Source: Dehalococcoidia bacterium (GTDB lineage: Bacteria > Chloroflexota > Dehalococcoidia > Dehalococcoidales > Fen-1064). Taken from it: a DNA stretch of 6,304 bases. Below the pieces are notes generated by a model, which saw only the letters and a program-made list of their open reading frames with translations, was not told the DNA's origin and did no database searches. Shown in pieces: positions 1 through 5,680 of this stretch. Location of the stretch: the NCBI GenBank assembly GCA_003153955.1, contig PMCB01000042.1, forward strand, positions 16,267 through 22,570, in the 5' to 3' direction. Both the position numbers and the translations under genes were made by a program. Numbering within the stretch: the stretch's first letter is position 1; each line of letters starts with the position of its first letter.

Positions 1-1172
1 CCGTCGAACTGTTTGGAATTAATCATCATGCCGTCTTCGACATAAGCAGCGGCGAGTTCTTCGCCTTTCCAGTCGGGGCCGGCGATGACAACCTTGATCG
101 GGATATTATATTTCTTAGCGAAAGCAAAGTCGCGTTCGTCATGGGCGGGCACGGCCATGACGGCGCCGGTGCCGTAGCTAGCCAGAACATAATCGGCAAT
201 CCAGACCGCTACTTTATCGCCGGTGAGCCGGTTAATGACGTAAGCGCCGGTAAAAACGCCGTCTTTTTCCTTTTCGGTGGAAAGCCGTTCGATATCAGTA
301 AAGCGGCGGGTCCGGGCGACATAGGCTTCGACTTCTGCTTTTTTATCGGGGGTGGTAATTTTAGCCACCAGCGGATGTTCAGGCGCTAAAACCATGAAGG
401 TGACGCCGTAAACGGTATCGGGACGGGTAGTGAAAACTTTGATTTCTTTTTCGGTGACGCCGGGCTGGTCCAGCCCGAAAGAAATTTCAGTGCCGTAACT
501 TTTGCCGACCCAGTTCCGCTGCATAGTCTGGATACGTTCCGGCCAATCGATGTCTTTGTGTTCCATCAATTCGTCGGCGTATCTGGTAATACGTAAAAGC
601 CACTGTTCCAGGTCGCGTTTGACGACTGGAGTTTCGCAGCGCCAGCAGAGGCCGTTTTCGACCTGTTCGTTGGCCAAAACCACCTGGCATTTCGGGCACC
701 AGTTGACCGGCGATTTGCTGCGATAGGCTAAATCGTGTTCGAAAAGTTTCACGAAAAACCACTGCGTCCATTTGTAATATTCGGGGTCGCAGGTGATGAC
801 TTCGCGGCTCCAGTCATACATCGAGCCCATCGTTTTCAACTGCTTGCGCATGTTATCGATATTCTGATAAGTCCAGGTCCGGGGATGAATGCCTTTTTTG
901 ATGGCGGCGTTTTCCGCGGGCAGTCCGAAGGAGTCGAACCCGATGGGATGCAGTACGTTAAAGCCCTGTAGTCGCTTAAAGCGGGCATAAACGTCGGAGG
1001 GAGCCATTGCATACCAATGCCCAATGTGGAGGTCGCCTGAGGTGTAAGGGAACATCGTCAGGGCATACCATTTCGGTTTGGCACTGTCCTCTGTTACTTG
1101 ATAGAGTTTTTCATCTTCCCAGATTTTCTGCCATTTCAGTTCGATTTCTCTCGGATTATATTTTTCAACCAT
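1..1172 (-). CDS. leuS: Leucyl-tRNA synthetase, N-terminal 390 residues (3' end outside window)
   Basis: Class I aminoacyl-tRNA synthetase that attaches leucine to tRNA-Leu in the cytoplasm and hydrolyses mischarged tRNA. The reading frame is open from an ATG at 1172-1170 to the window edge, about 45% of a usual 820-880 residue protein. The class I HIGH signature is intact at residues 49-52, after the typical MFPYTSGDL. A zinc-type knuckle follows, C159-P-K-C162 and C176-W-R-C179, as in the Zn-1 insertion of bacterial LeuRS. The CP1 editing domain then shows the threonine-rich TTRPDT at residues 248-253 and the AVPAHDERDF block, with the editing aspartates at about 345 and 348. The KMSKS loop and anticodon-binding domain lie beyond position 1. 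The start is supported by AAGGAA at 1179-1184, six bases upstream. No frameshift is visible. It is preceded by a 334-base leader region with a terminator, which may regulate it. Confidence 0.97.
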   Translation of the reverse strand, partial: MVEKYNPREIELKWQKIWEDEKLYQVTEDSAKPKWYALTMFPYTSGDLHIGHWYAMAPSDVYARFKRLQGFNVLHPIGFDSFGLPAENAAIKKGIHPRTWTYQNIDNMRKQLKTMGSMYDWSREVITCDPEYYKWTQWFFVKLFEHDLAYRSKSPVNWCPKCQVVLANEQVENGLCWRCETPVVKRDLEQWLLRITRYADELMEHKDIDWPERIQTMQRNWVGKSYGTEISFGLDQPGVTEKEIKVFTTRPDTVYGVTFMVLAPEHPLVAKITTPDKKAEVEAYVARTRRFTDIERLSTEKEKDGVFTGAYVINRLTGDKVAVWIADYVLASYGTGAVMAVPAHDERDFAFAKKYNIPIKVVIAGPDWKGEELAAAYVEDGMMINSKQFD

Positions 1173-1212
1173 GTTCAGTTCCTTCGATTATTTAGTTCCC
1201 TCGCCCAGTACA

Positions 1213-1231
1213 TTTTACCTCAATGGTAAAA
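1213..1231. promoter_or_regulatory. Perfect 7-bp inverted repeat 40-60 bases upstream of leuS
   Basis: TTTTACC at 1213-1219 and GGTAAAA at 1225-1231 are exact reverse complements separated by five bases. The repeat lies between the upstream terminator and the leuS ribosome binding site. It could be a repressor operator or a small mRNA hairpin in the leuS leader. No T-run follows it on the minus strand, so it is not a terminator. The role is inferred from position only. Confidence 0.4.
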
Positions 1232-1240
1232 GTATTTCGG

Positions 1241-1280
1241 GGCGCGGGCCTCAAGGAGAGGGTCAGGGTGCGGGTGAAAT
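1241..1280. repeat. Degenerate GGAGAGGG-type intergenic repeat
   Basis: The plus strand reads CTCAAGGAGAGGGTCAGGG followed by TGCGGGTG, a G-rich purine-biased stretch unlike the surrounding AT-rich spacer. It resembles the minus-strand reading of 2855-2886 (TCAAAGGGAGAGGGG then TAGG). Comparable GGAGAGGGT(T/C)AGGGTG elements are widely scattered between bacterial genes, so this is probably a decayed copy of a dispersed palindromic repeat. Copy number cannot be seen here. Confidence 0.45.
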
Positions 1281-1311
1281 CCAAAATTATTCTATTATTC
1301 TGCCACTCAAT

Positions 1312-1336
1312 AAAAAAGCCGCCCTGTGTGGACGGC
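1312..1336 (-). terminator. Intrinsic terminator between the GNAT gene and leuS
   Basis: Read on the minus strand, GCCGTCC (1336-1330) pairs with GGGCGGC (1324-1318) across the loop ACACA, with one G-U wobble, and six T residues follow immediately (1317-1312). This is a classical rho-independent terminator. It lies 140 bases before the leuS start and about 80 bases after a promoter at 1425-1453, so it can end a short RNA or act as a leader attenuator. It could also end transcripts from the GNAT gene. Confidence 0.85.
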
Positions 1337-1418
1337 CTCCGAGCAACCAGAGACAAACCCACTCAGTTTCCCGAGTATGTTCCCGTAAATGTGAGGGCGA
1401 GGGTTTGTCTTATCATTA
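1312..1418 (-). ncRNA. Candidate structured small RNA or leuS leader (attenuator), about 107 nt
   Basis: The segment runs from the predicted start site of a good promoter (about 1418) to an intrinsic terminator (1336-1312). Its 5' part folds well. A perfect 9-bp outer stem joins GACAAACCC (1409-1401) to GGGTTTGTC (1360-1352). Inside it, abutting the stem, a 6-bp helix ACUCGG/CUGAGU carries a GAAA tetraloop (1376-1361), and a weaker CCC/GGG pairing (1397-1395 with 1384-1382) could make a three-way junction. CGCCCT (1399-1394) is also exactly complementary to AGGGCG (1325-1320) in the 3' arm of the terminator, so an alternative antiterminator fold is conceivable. I see no T-box consensus and recognise no named riboswitch class. 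It may be a leuS attenuator or a free small RNA. Ends are inferred. Confidence 0.5.
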
Positions 1419-1424
1419 AAAGCT

Positions 1425-1453
1425 AAAATAACATAATATGGGAATAAAGTCAA
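1425..1453 (-). promoter_or_regulatory. Candidate sigma-70 promoter for the leuS leader or small RNA
   Basis: On the minus strand TTGACT (1453-1448, 5 of 6 to consensus) is followed after exactly 17 bases by TATTTT (1430-1425, 4 of 6). A TGN extended -10 directly precedes the hexamer. Predicted initiation is around 1416-1419, just before the 9-bp stem of the structured RNA. The surrounding sequence is AT-rich. It is the strongest promoter-like match I noticed in the window. Confidence 0.6.
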
Positions 1454-1506
1454 TAAAAACGGTTAACAGCGGTCATTTTTCAGATAGAAGTAGAGTTGAA
1501 CGAACT

Positions 1507-1959
1507 TTACCGGGAATCCTCAGGTGGAGATAATAGTGATTTTTCGGTTTTCCACCACATGGTCATACCGCTGCCGAGGCGCTCATCCGGCCGGACGGTG
1601 AAACCGTACGGAGTGTAGAAGGCTTCTTTGCCTTTAGCGGCCATTAATCCAATGACAGAATTGTTATTGGCGTGAAAGCGGAGATATTCCATGATTTTGT
1701 CCATCATCTGCGTGCCGATGCCCTGGCGCTGATAGTCAGGTTTGACGATGACATCCTGAATGTAATAGGCTATGCCGGCGTCGCCGATAATCCGGGCCAT
1801 GCCGATAATTTCGCCATTATTTACGGCACAAACAAAATAAAGGGATTTGGGTAGAGCCTGCTCAATGACATCACGTTCGTAAATGCCCCAGCCGACCGAT
1901 TGGCGGAGCTGATTGTATTCTTCGGGAGTGGGAAGTTTTTCCACGATTTGATAGTTCAT
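1507..1959 (-). CDS. GNAT-family N-acetyltransferase, substrate unknown
   Basis: A 150-residue single-domain protein of the GCN5-related N-acetyltransferase fold, which transfers an acetyl group from acetyl-CoA to an amine. Residues 44-71 form the central strands (CAVNNGEIIGMARI, then YYIQDVIV). Motif A follows as VKPDYQRQGIGT at residues 72-83, where QRQGIG is the acetyl-CoA pyrophosphate loop. Motif B ends with FYTPYGF at 114-120, with a tyrosine in the region that often serves as general acid. The length is normal for the family. The ATG at 1959 has only a weak GGAA upstream, but the N-terminus MNYQIVEKLPTPEEYN is typical, so I keep it. The last ten residues look like a non-conserved tail. 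Neighbouring hisA and leuS give no substrate clue. It lies 114 bases after hisA and may be co-transcribed with it. The substrate could be a small molecule, antibiotic or protein. Confidence 0.9.
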   Translation of the reverse strand: MNYQIVEKLPTPEEYNQLRQSVGWGIYERDVIEQALPKSLYFVCAVNNGEIIGMARIIGDAGIAYYIQDVIVKPDYQRQGIGTQMMDKIMEYLRFHANNNSVIGLMAAKGKEAFYTPYGFTVRPDERLGSGMTMWWKTEKSLLSPPEDSR

Positions 1960-2073
1960 GGGTTTATTCCGGGTTTAGTATTGGACACGCAGTATCAATT
2001 CTATAATTTCCAATCTCTCCCGTCGTGCCTCCGGGACCGCGGCCTAATCTGGAGATAGGAATTTGGTTAAAAA

Positions 2074-2790
2074 CTATCTATTGAGTTCGGCTATGGCTTC
2101 TTTAAGATTGATATCGCCGGTGTAGAGCGCCTTGCCGATAATCGCGCCCTCCACGCCAAGCTGTTTCAGCATCTTGAGGTGCAGTATCGAGGTTACGCCG
2201 CCGGCAGCAATGACGGGCAATTTCGTGCTGTGAACCAGTTCTGAAATGGAGCTAAAGTTAGGTTCCGTGAGGGTGCCGTCGCGGACAATATCGGTATAGA
2301 TAAACCGCCGGGCTCCCAGGTTAACCATTTGCTGCGCAAATTTGATGGTGGTCAGTTTGGTTTCCTGCACCCAGCCGCGGGTGGCAACAAATCCGTCCCG
2401 GGAATCGATGCTGACGATAATATAATCGTTAAACCGTTTGCAGGCTTCCTCAACCAGCCGGGGATTTTCCACGGCCACCGTGCCCAGAATCACCCTTTCG
2501 ATTCCTAAAGTCAACATTTTCTGAATAGTTTCGATATCGCGCATACCGCCGCCCAACTGCGTGGGAATCAACATTACGCTGGCGATATTCCGGATAATTT
2601 CCCGATTTTCTGATTCCCCGGAGGCCGCGGCGTCCAGGTCAACGACATGGAGCCGGGAAGCGCCCATCGACTGCCATTTCAGCGCAACATCCAGAGGATC
2701 ATCGGAGAATTGTGTAACCTGATTATAATCACCCTGGTAAAGGCGGACGCATTTGCCGCCTTTGATATCAACGGCCGGTATGATGTCGAT
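2074..2790 (-). CDS. hisA: Phosphoribosylformimino-5-aminoimidazole carboxamide ribotide isomerase, apparent AUC start
   Basis: HisA catalyses the fourth step of histidine synthesis, the Amadori isomerisation of ProFAR to PRFAR, in the cytoplasm. It is a (beta/alpha)8 barrel. With the start proposed here it has 238 residues, normal for the family, and begins (M)DIIPAVDIKGGKCVRLYQG with the catalytic Asp8 in place. Other signatures are QLGGGMRD at about 79-86, VSIDSRDG with second catalytic Asp129, YTDIVRDGTLT at about 165-175, AAGGV at 195-199 and IGKALY at 218-223. The first in-frame ATG is at 2667 and would delete strand 1, helix 1 and Asp8, so it cannot be the real start. No ATG, GTG or TTG lies between the in-frame stop at 2817-2815 and that ATG. 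The codon in the right place is ATC (2790-2788), seven bases after AAGGAG. No other his genes are present, so hisA is detached from any his operon here. Confidence 0.93.
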   Translation of the reverse strand: MDIIPAVDIKGGKCVRLYQGDYNQVTQFSDDPLDVALKWQSMGASRLHVVDLDAAASGESENREIIRNIASVMLIPTQLGGGMRDIETIQKMLTLGIERVILGTVAVENPRLVEEACKRFNDYIIVSIDSRDGFVATRGWVQETKLTTIKFAQQMVNLGARRFIYTDIVRDGTLTEPNFSSISELVHSTKLPVIAAGGVTSILHLKMLKQLGVEGAIIGKALYTGDINLKEAIAELNR

Positions 2791-2797
2791 AGTGGTA

Positions 2798-2803
2798 CTC
2801 CTT
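2798..2803 (-). promoter_or_regulatory. Shine-Dalgarno sequence that places the hisA start at ATC
   Basis: AAGGAG on the minus strand is a near-perfect Shine-Dalgarno sequence. It lies seven bases from the ATC at 2790-2788, exactly where homology puts the first residue of HisA. There is no standard start codon within reach in the hisA frame. This site therefore decides the start and is the main support for AUC initiation. Confidence 0.75.
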
Positions 2804-2810
2804 GATAATA

Positions 2811-2843
2811 ACTGTCAGCTATCAGCCTTCGGCTCTCAGCTTT
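2811..2843. repeat. Imperfect palindrome with repeated CAGC units in the hisA 5' region
   Basis: The stretch holds TCAGCTATCAGCC, then TTC, then GGCTCTCAGC. AGCC and GGCT form a small hairpin over TTC, with outer GCT/AGC pairs at a mismatched distance. Three nearly identical units (GTCAGC, ATCAGC, CTCAGC) lie in tandem. It looks like a short dispersed palindromic element inserted in the spacer before hisA. No function can be assigned. Confidence 0.35.
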
Positions 2844-2858
2844 TGGATAAGGGACCTA

Positions 2859-2884
2859 CCCCTCTCCCTTTGACGGGAGAGAGG
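2859..2884. repeat. Palindromic CTCTCCC/GGGAGAG element between the carboxyltransferase gene and hisA
   Basis: CTCTCCC (2862-2868) and GGGAGAG (2875-2881) form a perfect 7-bp stem over TTTGAC. After one mismatch the stem continues with CC/GG. It lies 29 bases after the carboxyltransferase stop, but no T-run follows on the minus strand, so intrinsic termination is doubtful. It resembles the G-rich stretch at 1241-1280 and is probably another copy of a dispersed palindromic repeat. Confidence 0.55.
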
Positions 2885-2912
2885 ACTAACCCATATTTTA
2901 GTATATTTTCCC

Positions 2913-4481
2913 CTAAAGGTTAATATTTGCGTATTTACGCCAGACGCGTTTGTTAAAGGCCTTGTTATTCTTATTCTTTTCTTCGAGGATATCAAGCAAG
3001 CGGTTGATCATCTTGCGGGTGTCGTGCGGCATGATGATTTCGTCCACGCAATTGCGGTCGGCGGCGACGTAAGCGTTCTCGTAGAGGTCGCTGTACTCTT
3101 TGATGCGCTGGGCTTTCATTTCCTCAGGGTTCTTGGAATCGCGTATTTCACGGGCAAAGATAACGCTGGCGGCAGTTTCTGCGCCGACAATCGTCACACG
3201 GGCGGTAGGCCAGGCAACGACGAAATCAGCGCCGATGGATTTATCCAGCATGCCGAAGTGGGCGCCGGCATAGGATTTGCGGAGCATTACGGAGATAATC
3301 GGGACAGTAGCATCGGCCCAGGCGAAGAGCAATTTGGCGCCGTGCCGCAGGATACCTTTCCAGTCTTGTTCCGAACCGATCATATAACCGGGGCAGTCCC
3401 CGAGGGCAACCACCGGGATATTGAACAGGTCGCAGAAGCGGATAAACCGGGCGCCCTTGTCGGCGGCATCGATGGTGATAACGCCGGCAGCCTGCATCGG
3501 CTGGTTGGCGAAGATGCCGACCGTGCGGCCATTGAAGCGGCCGAAGCCGGTGATGACACTGGTGGCATGGAGTCCCAGCGTTTCGAAGAAAACACCGTCA
3601 TCGACGATGGCTTTAATTACTTTCTGCATATTATAAGGAGCGGTGGATTTGTCCGGGATAATCGTATCGAGTTCGGGGCATTCCCGTTCCGGGTTGTCTT
3701 TGGTCGCCAGGATGGGCGCTTTTTCCGTGTTATTTGTGGGCAGTAATGCCAGCAATGTTTTGCATTTCTCGAGTGCGTCTTTCTCATCGGCGGCGACGAT
3801 ATGGGTGCAGCCGGATTTGACGGCATGGGCTTTATAACCGGACAGGTCTTCCAGGCTGATTTTCTCACCCAACTGGGTTTGCACAAAAGCCGGGCCGGCA
3901 ATACCCATGAAGCCGGTATCTTTGCATTGAATGACGAAGTCCTGCATCACGGGGTGATAGGCCTGACCGCCGAGACAGGGGCCCATCAGGATAGCAATCT
4001 GGGGGATGACGCCGGAAGCCAGAATCTGGGAGCGGAACGTCCAACCGTAGGCTTCCAGGGTGTCCATCCCTTCCTGCAAACGGGCGCCACCGGAATCGTT
4101 CATGCCGACGAAGGGCCAGCCCTTATCCTTGGCGAAATCAACCGCATAGGCTAATTTCTTGCCGTGCTGTTCGCCGAACGTGCCGGCCATTGCCAGATAA
4201 TCTTCAGCCGCGGCCACGACGTACCGGCCGTTTACTTTACCGAAGCCGGTAACGATGCCGTCAGCGGGAATTTCTTTTTTGTCCAGACCGAAAGCAGTAG
4301 TGCGGTGGGTTACGAATAACCCGATTTCGGTGAAAGTGCCCTTGTCAAAGAAATATTCAATGCGCTCTCTGGCTGTCCACTGACCGCCTTTGTGACGTTT
4401 TTCAGCAGCATCCGGAGCGGTCTCCGTGATTTTTTTGCGTTTCTTTCCGTATTCTTCTAATAATTCTTTTGTCGTCGCCAT
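2913..4481 (-). CDS. Biotin-dependent acyl-CoA carboxyltransferase subunit (PccB/MmdA family)
   Basis: A 522-residue crotonase-fold carboxyltransferase, the usual length for propionyl-CoA carboxylase beta subunits and the alpha subunits of methylmalonyl-CoA decarboxylases. It moves a carboxyl group between carboxybiotin and an acyl-CoA alpha-carbon. The N-terminal half has GQWTARERIEYFFDKGTFTE at 33-52, the oxyanion-hole segment SGGARLQEG at 130-138 and MGPCLGGQAY at 166-175. The C-terminal half has VITGFGRFNGRTVGI at 309-323, GDCPGYMIG at 361-369, RHGAKLLFAWADATVP at 379-394, RKSYAGAHFGM at 401-411 and a family-typical end, KYANINL. The position that is Asp (about 422) in propionyl-CoA-specific enzymes appears to be Phe409 here, so the substrate is uncertain. 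No biotin carboxylase, biotin carrier or membrane decarboxylase subunit is adjacent. The ATG is preceded by AGGAAGG at 4488-4494 with a six-base spacer. I am confident of the family but not of carboxylase versus decarboxylase. Confidence 0.93.
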   Translation of the reverse strand: MATTKELLEEYGKKRKKITETAPDAAEKRHKGGQWTARERIEYFFDKGTFTEIGLFVTHRTTAFGLDKKEIPADGIVTGFGKVNGRYVVAAAEDYLAMAGTFGEQHGKKLAYAVDFAKDKGWPFVGMNDSGGARLQEGMDTLEAYGWTFRSQILASGVIPQIAILMGPCLGGQAYHPVMQDFVIQCKDTGFMGIAGPAFVQTQLGEKISLEDLSGYKAHAVKSGCTHIVAADEKDALEKCKTLLALLPTNNTEKAPILATKDNPERECPELDTIIPDKSTAPYNMQKVIKAIVDDGVFFETLGLHATSVITGFGRFNGRTVGIFANQPMQAAGVITIDAADKGARFIRFCDLFNIPVVALGDCPGYMIGSEQDWKGILRHGAKLLFAWADATVPIISVMLRKSYAGAHFGMLDKSIGADFVVAWPTARVTIVGAETAASVIFAREIRDSKNPEEMKAQRIKEYSDLYENAYVAADRNCVDEIIMPHDTRKMINRLLDILEEKNKNNKAFNKRVWRKYANINL

Positions 4482-4524
4482 GCAATTCCTTCCTCTAAAT
4501 ATTTTTTGTCAATCAAATCAATCG

Positions 4525-4562
4525 GGCGCATCGCGCCTGAGTTTCACGCTTTTTGAAAAAGC
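4525..4562. repeat. Two small adjacent hairpins between trpS and the carboxyltransferase gene
   Basis: GGCGC/GCGCC with loop ATC (4525-4537) and GCTTTTT/AAAAAGC around a single G (4548-4562) lie side by side, just after the trpS stop in transcription order. Neither is followed by a T-run on the minus strand. They could stabilise an mRNA end or help a rho-dependent stop, but an intrinsic terminator is not supported. Confidence 0.3.
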
Positions 4563-4571
4563 AGAATGCGG

Positions 4572-5549
4572 CTAGCGCAGCCCCATCTTTTGCCGTACTT
4601 CCTGCATCGTGGCCTGGGCGATGACGCGGGCGCGCTTCGCACCGTCATCAAGGACCTCTTTCACATAGCCCGGCCGGGCAGCGAATTCCGCCCTTCTGGC
4701 GCGGATGGGGACCAGCGCCAGATTCATATTCTTGGCTAACAGTTTCTTGCAGTCCACGCAGCCTATACCGGCTTTGCGGCACTCGACGCCGATATTCTCC
4801 ACTTCGGCTGGCGTGAAGTATTTATGCAAGGTGTAAACATTGCAGATTTCCGGATGTCCAGGGTCTTTGCGGAATTTACGTTCCGGGTCAGTCACGGCGG
4901 TCATAATCCGGGCAGAAGTTTCTTCGGGAGTGTGGGCAATATCGATGGTCGATCCTTCCTCGGATTTGCTCATTTTGCTTTTACCGGTCAGAGACGGGAC
5001 GGTGGGGAAACTGGTCAGTTTGCCGACCGGTTCCGGGAAAGTCTCCCCGAATTTGATATTGAACCGCCGGACGATTTCTCTGGCCAGCTCGATATGCGGC
5101 AGCTGGTCTTCGCCGACGGGGATAACCTCGGCTTTATATAAAACAATATCCGCGGTCATCAATACCGGATACCCGACCAGTCCGTAATTAATATTATCCG
5201 GCTGAGCTTTGGCTTTTTCTTTAAAAGTCGGTACCCGGAGCAGCCAGCTTAACGGGGTCATCATCCCCAGATAGGTTTGCAGTTCGGTAACTTCCGGCAC
5301 ATGCGATTGCACGAAGATGATGCTCTTCTGCGGGTCAAGCCCGGCGGCTAGCCAATCAAGCGCCAGGTCGTTAATATTTTCCTGTATTTTGTGCGTATCC
5401 TGTAATGTCGTCAGCGAATGAATATCGACGATGCAGTAAACGCAGTCGTATTCCTGCTGTAACTTGACATAATTATCAATAGCCCCAAGGAGATTACCGA
5501 TGTGCTGCCGGGCGGTAGGACGCGCACCGGAAAAAACCCGTTTCTTCAT
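4572..5549 (-). CDS. trpS: Tryptophanyl-tRNA synthetase with iron-sulfur-type cysteine motif
   Basis: Class I synthetase that charges tRNA-Trp in the cytoplasm, normally a homodimer. At 325 residues it has the bacterial length. The N-terminus FSGARPTARQHIGN carries the HIGH-type motif HIGN at 16-19. Asp134 in LMTADI matches the conserved tryptophan-binding aspartate, GEDQLPHIELAREI at 147-160 is a TrpRS signature, and KMSKS is intact at 192-196. The C-terminal helical domain has C236, C257, C264 and C267 (C-x20-C-x6-C-x2-C). This closely matches the [4Fe-4S] site described for Thermotoga maritima TrpRS (C-x22-C-x6-C-x2-C), so a cluster near the anticodon-binding region is likely. The ATG at 5549 follows GAGG with a ten-base spacer. 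A candidate promoter lies at 5573-5601, so trpS may be expressed apart from argS. The carboxyltransferase gene follows after 90 bases. Confidence 0.97.
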   Translation of the reverse strand: MKKRVFSGARPTARQHIGNLLGAIDNYVKLQQEYDCVYCIVDIHSLTTLQDTHKIQENINDLALDWLAAGLDPQKSIIFVQSHVPEVTELQTYLGMMTPLSWLLRVPTFKEKAKAQPDNINYGLVGYPVLMTADIVLYKAEVIPVGEDQLPHIELAREIVRRFNIKFGETFPEPVGKLTSFPTVPSLTGKSKMSKSEEGSTIDIAHTPEETSARIMTAVTDPERKFRKDPGHPEICNVYTLHKYFTPAEVENIGVECRKAGIGCVDCKKLLAKNMNLALVPIRARRAEFAARPGYVKEVLDDGAKRARVIAQATMQEVRQKMGLR

Positions 5550-5572
5550 TTCACATAAACCTCATTATGAAA

Positions 5573-5601
5573 ACTCTAGCACAAACATACTGTCAGGACA
5601 A
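5573..5601 (-). promoter_or_regulatory. Candidate sigma-70 promoter of trpS
   Basis: On the minus strand TTGTCC (5601-5596) and TAGAGT (5578-5573) are separated by 17 bases, and TG at the extended -10 position directly precedes the second hexamer. Each hexamer matches 4 of 6 consensus bases. Initiation would fall about 20 bases before the trpS ATG, leaving room for the GAGG Shine-Dalgarno. The match is moderate. Confidence 0.4.
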
Positions 5602-5620
5602 GAAAAAGGGACAGTTTGAT

Positions 5621-5668
5621 AAATTCGAAATTCGAAACAGATTTCAAATTGTTTGATATTTCGAAATT
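5621..5668. repeat. TTCGAAATT-rich imperfect inverted repeat between argS and trpS
   Basis: The arms 5621-5639 and 5650-5668 are 19 bases each and pair at 15 of 19 positions around a ten-base loop. They are built from ATTCGAAATT-like units. A related direct copy starts just upstream (GTTTGATAAATTCGAAA at 5614-5630 against GTTTGATATTTCGAAA at 5651-5666). Similar TTCGAAATTCGAA-rich spacers occur in many uncultured bacterial genomes, which suggests a dispersed non-coding repeat. It could also fold as an AU-rich structure after argS. Confidence 0.5.
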
Positions 5669-5680
5669 AGATATCGTAAT

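Noticed and set aside
1338..1420. T-box riboswitch before leuS
   Set aside because: No AGGGUGGNACCGCG-type antiterminator sequence is present, and the leader is shorter than usual T-boxes.
1171..1426. Small plus-strand frames in the 334-base gap
   Set aside because: They read through the repeat, the terminator and the structured RNA on the opposite strand and encode no recognisable protein.
1960..2073. Promoter or RNA structure between hisA and the GNAT gene
   Set aside because: Only weak hexamer matches at poor spacing (TTGATA-15-TAAACC) and a 5-bp TCCCG/CGGGA pairing are present, so nothing is supported.
2074..2667. hisA starting at the ATG at 2667 (197 residues)
   Set aside because: It would remove the first strand of the barrel and the catalytic Asp8, both of which are encoded intact upstream.
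2859..2912. Intrinsic terminator after the carboxyltransferase gene
   Set aside because: The hairpin at 2862-2881 has no following T-run on the minus strand. Its likeness to the other repeat explains it better.
3024..3746. A 240-codon open frame on the plus strand
   Set aside because: It lies wholly antisense to the carboxyltransferase gene, whose translation is clearly conserved. Its own product has no recognisable motif and is a composition shadow.
4525..4571. Intrinsic terminator after trpS
   Set aside because: Both hairpins lack a T-run after the stem in the direction of transcription.
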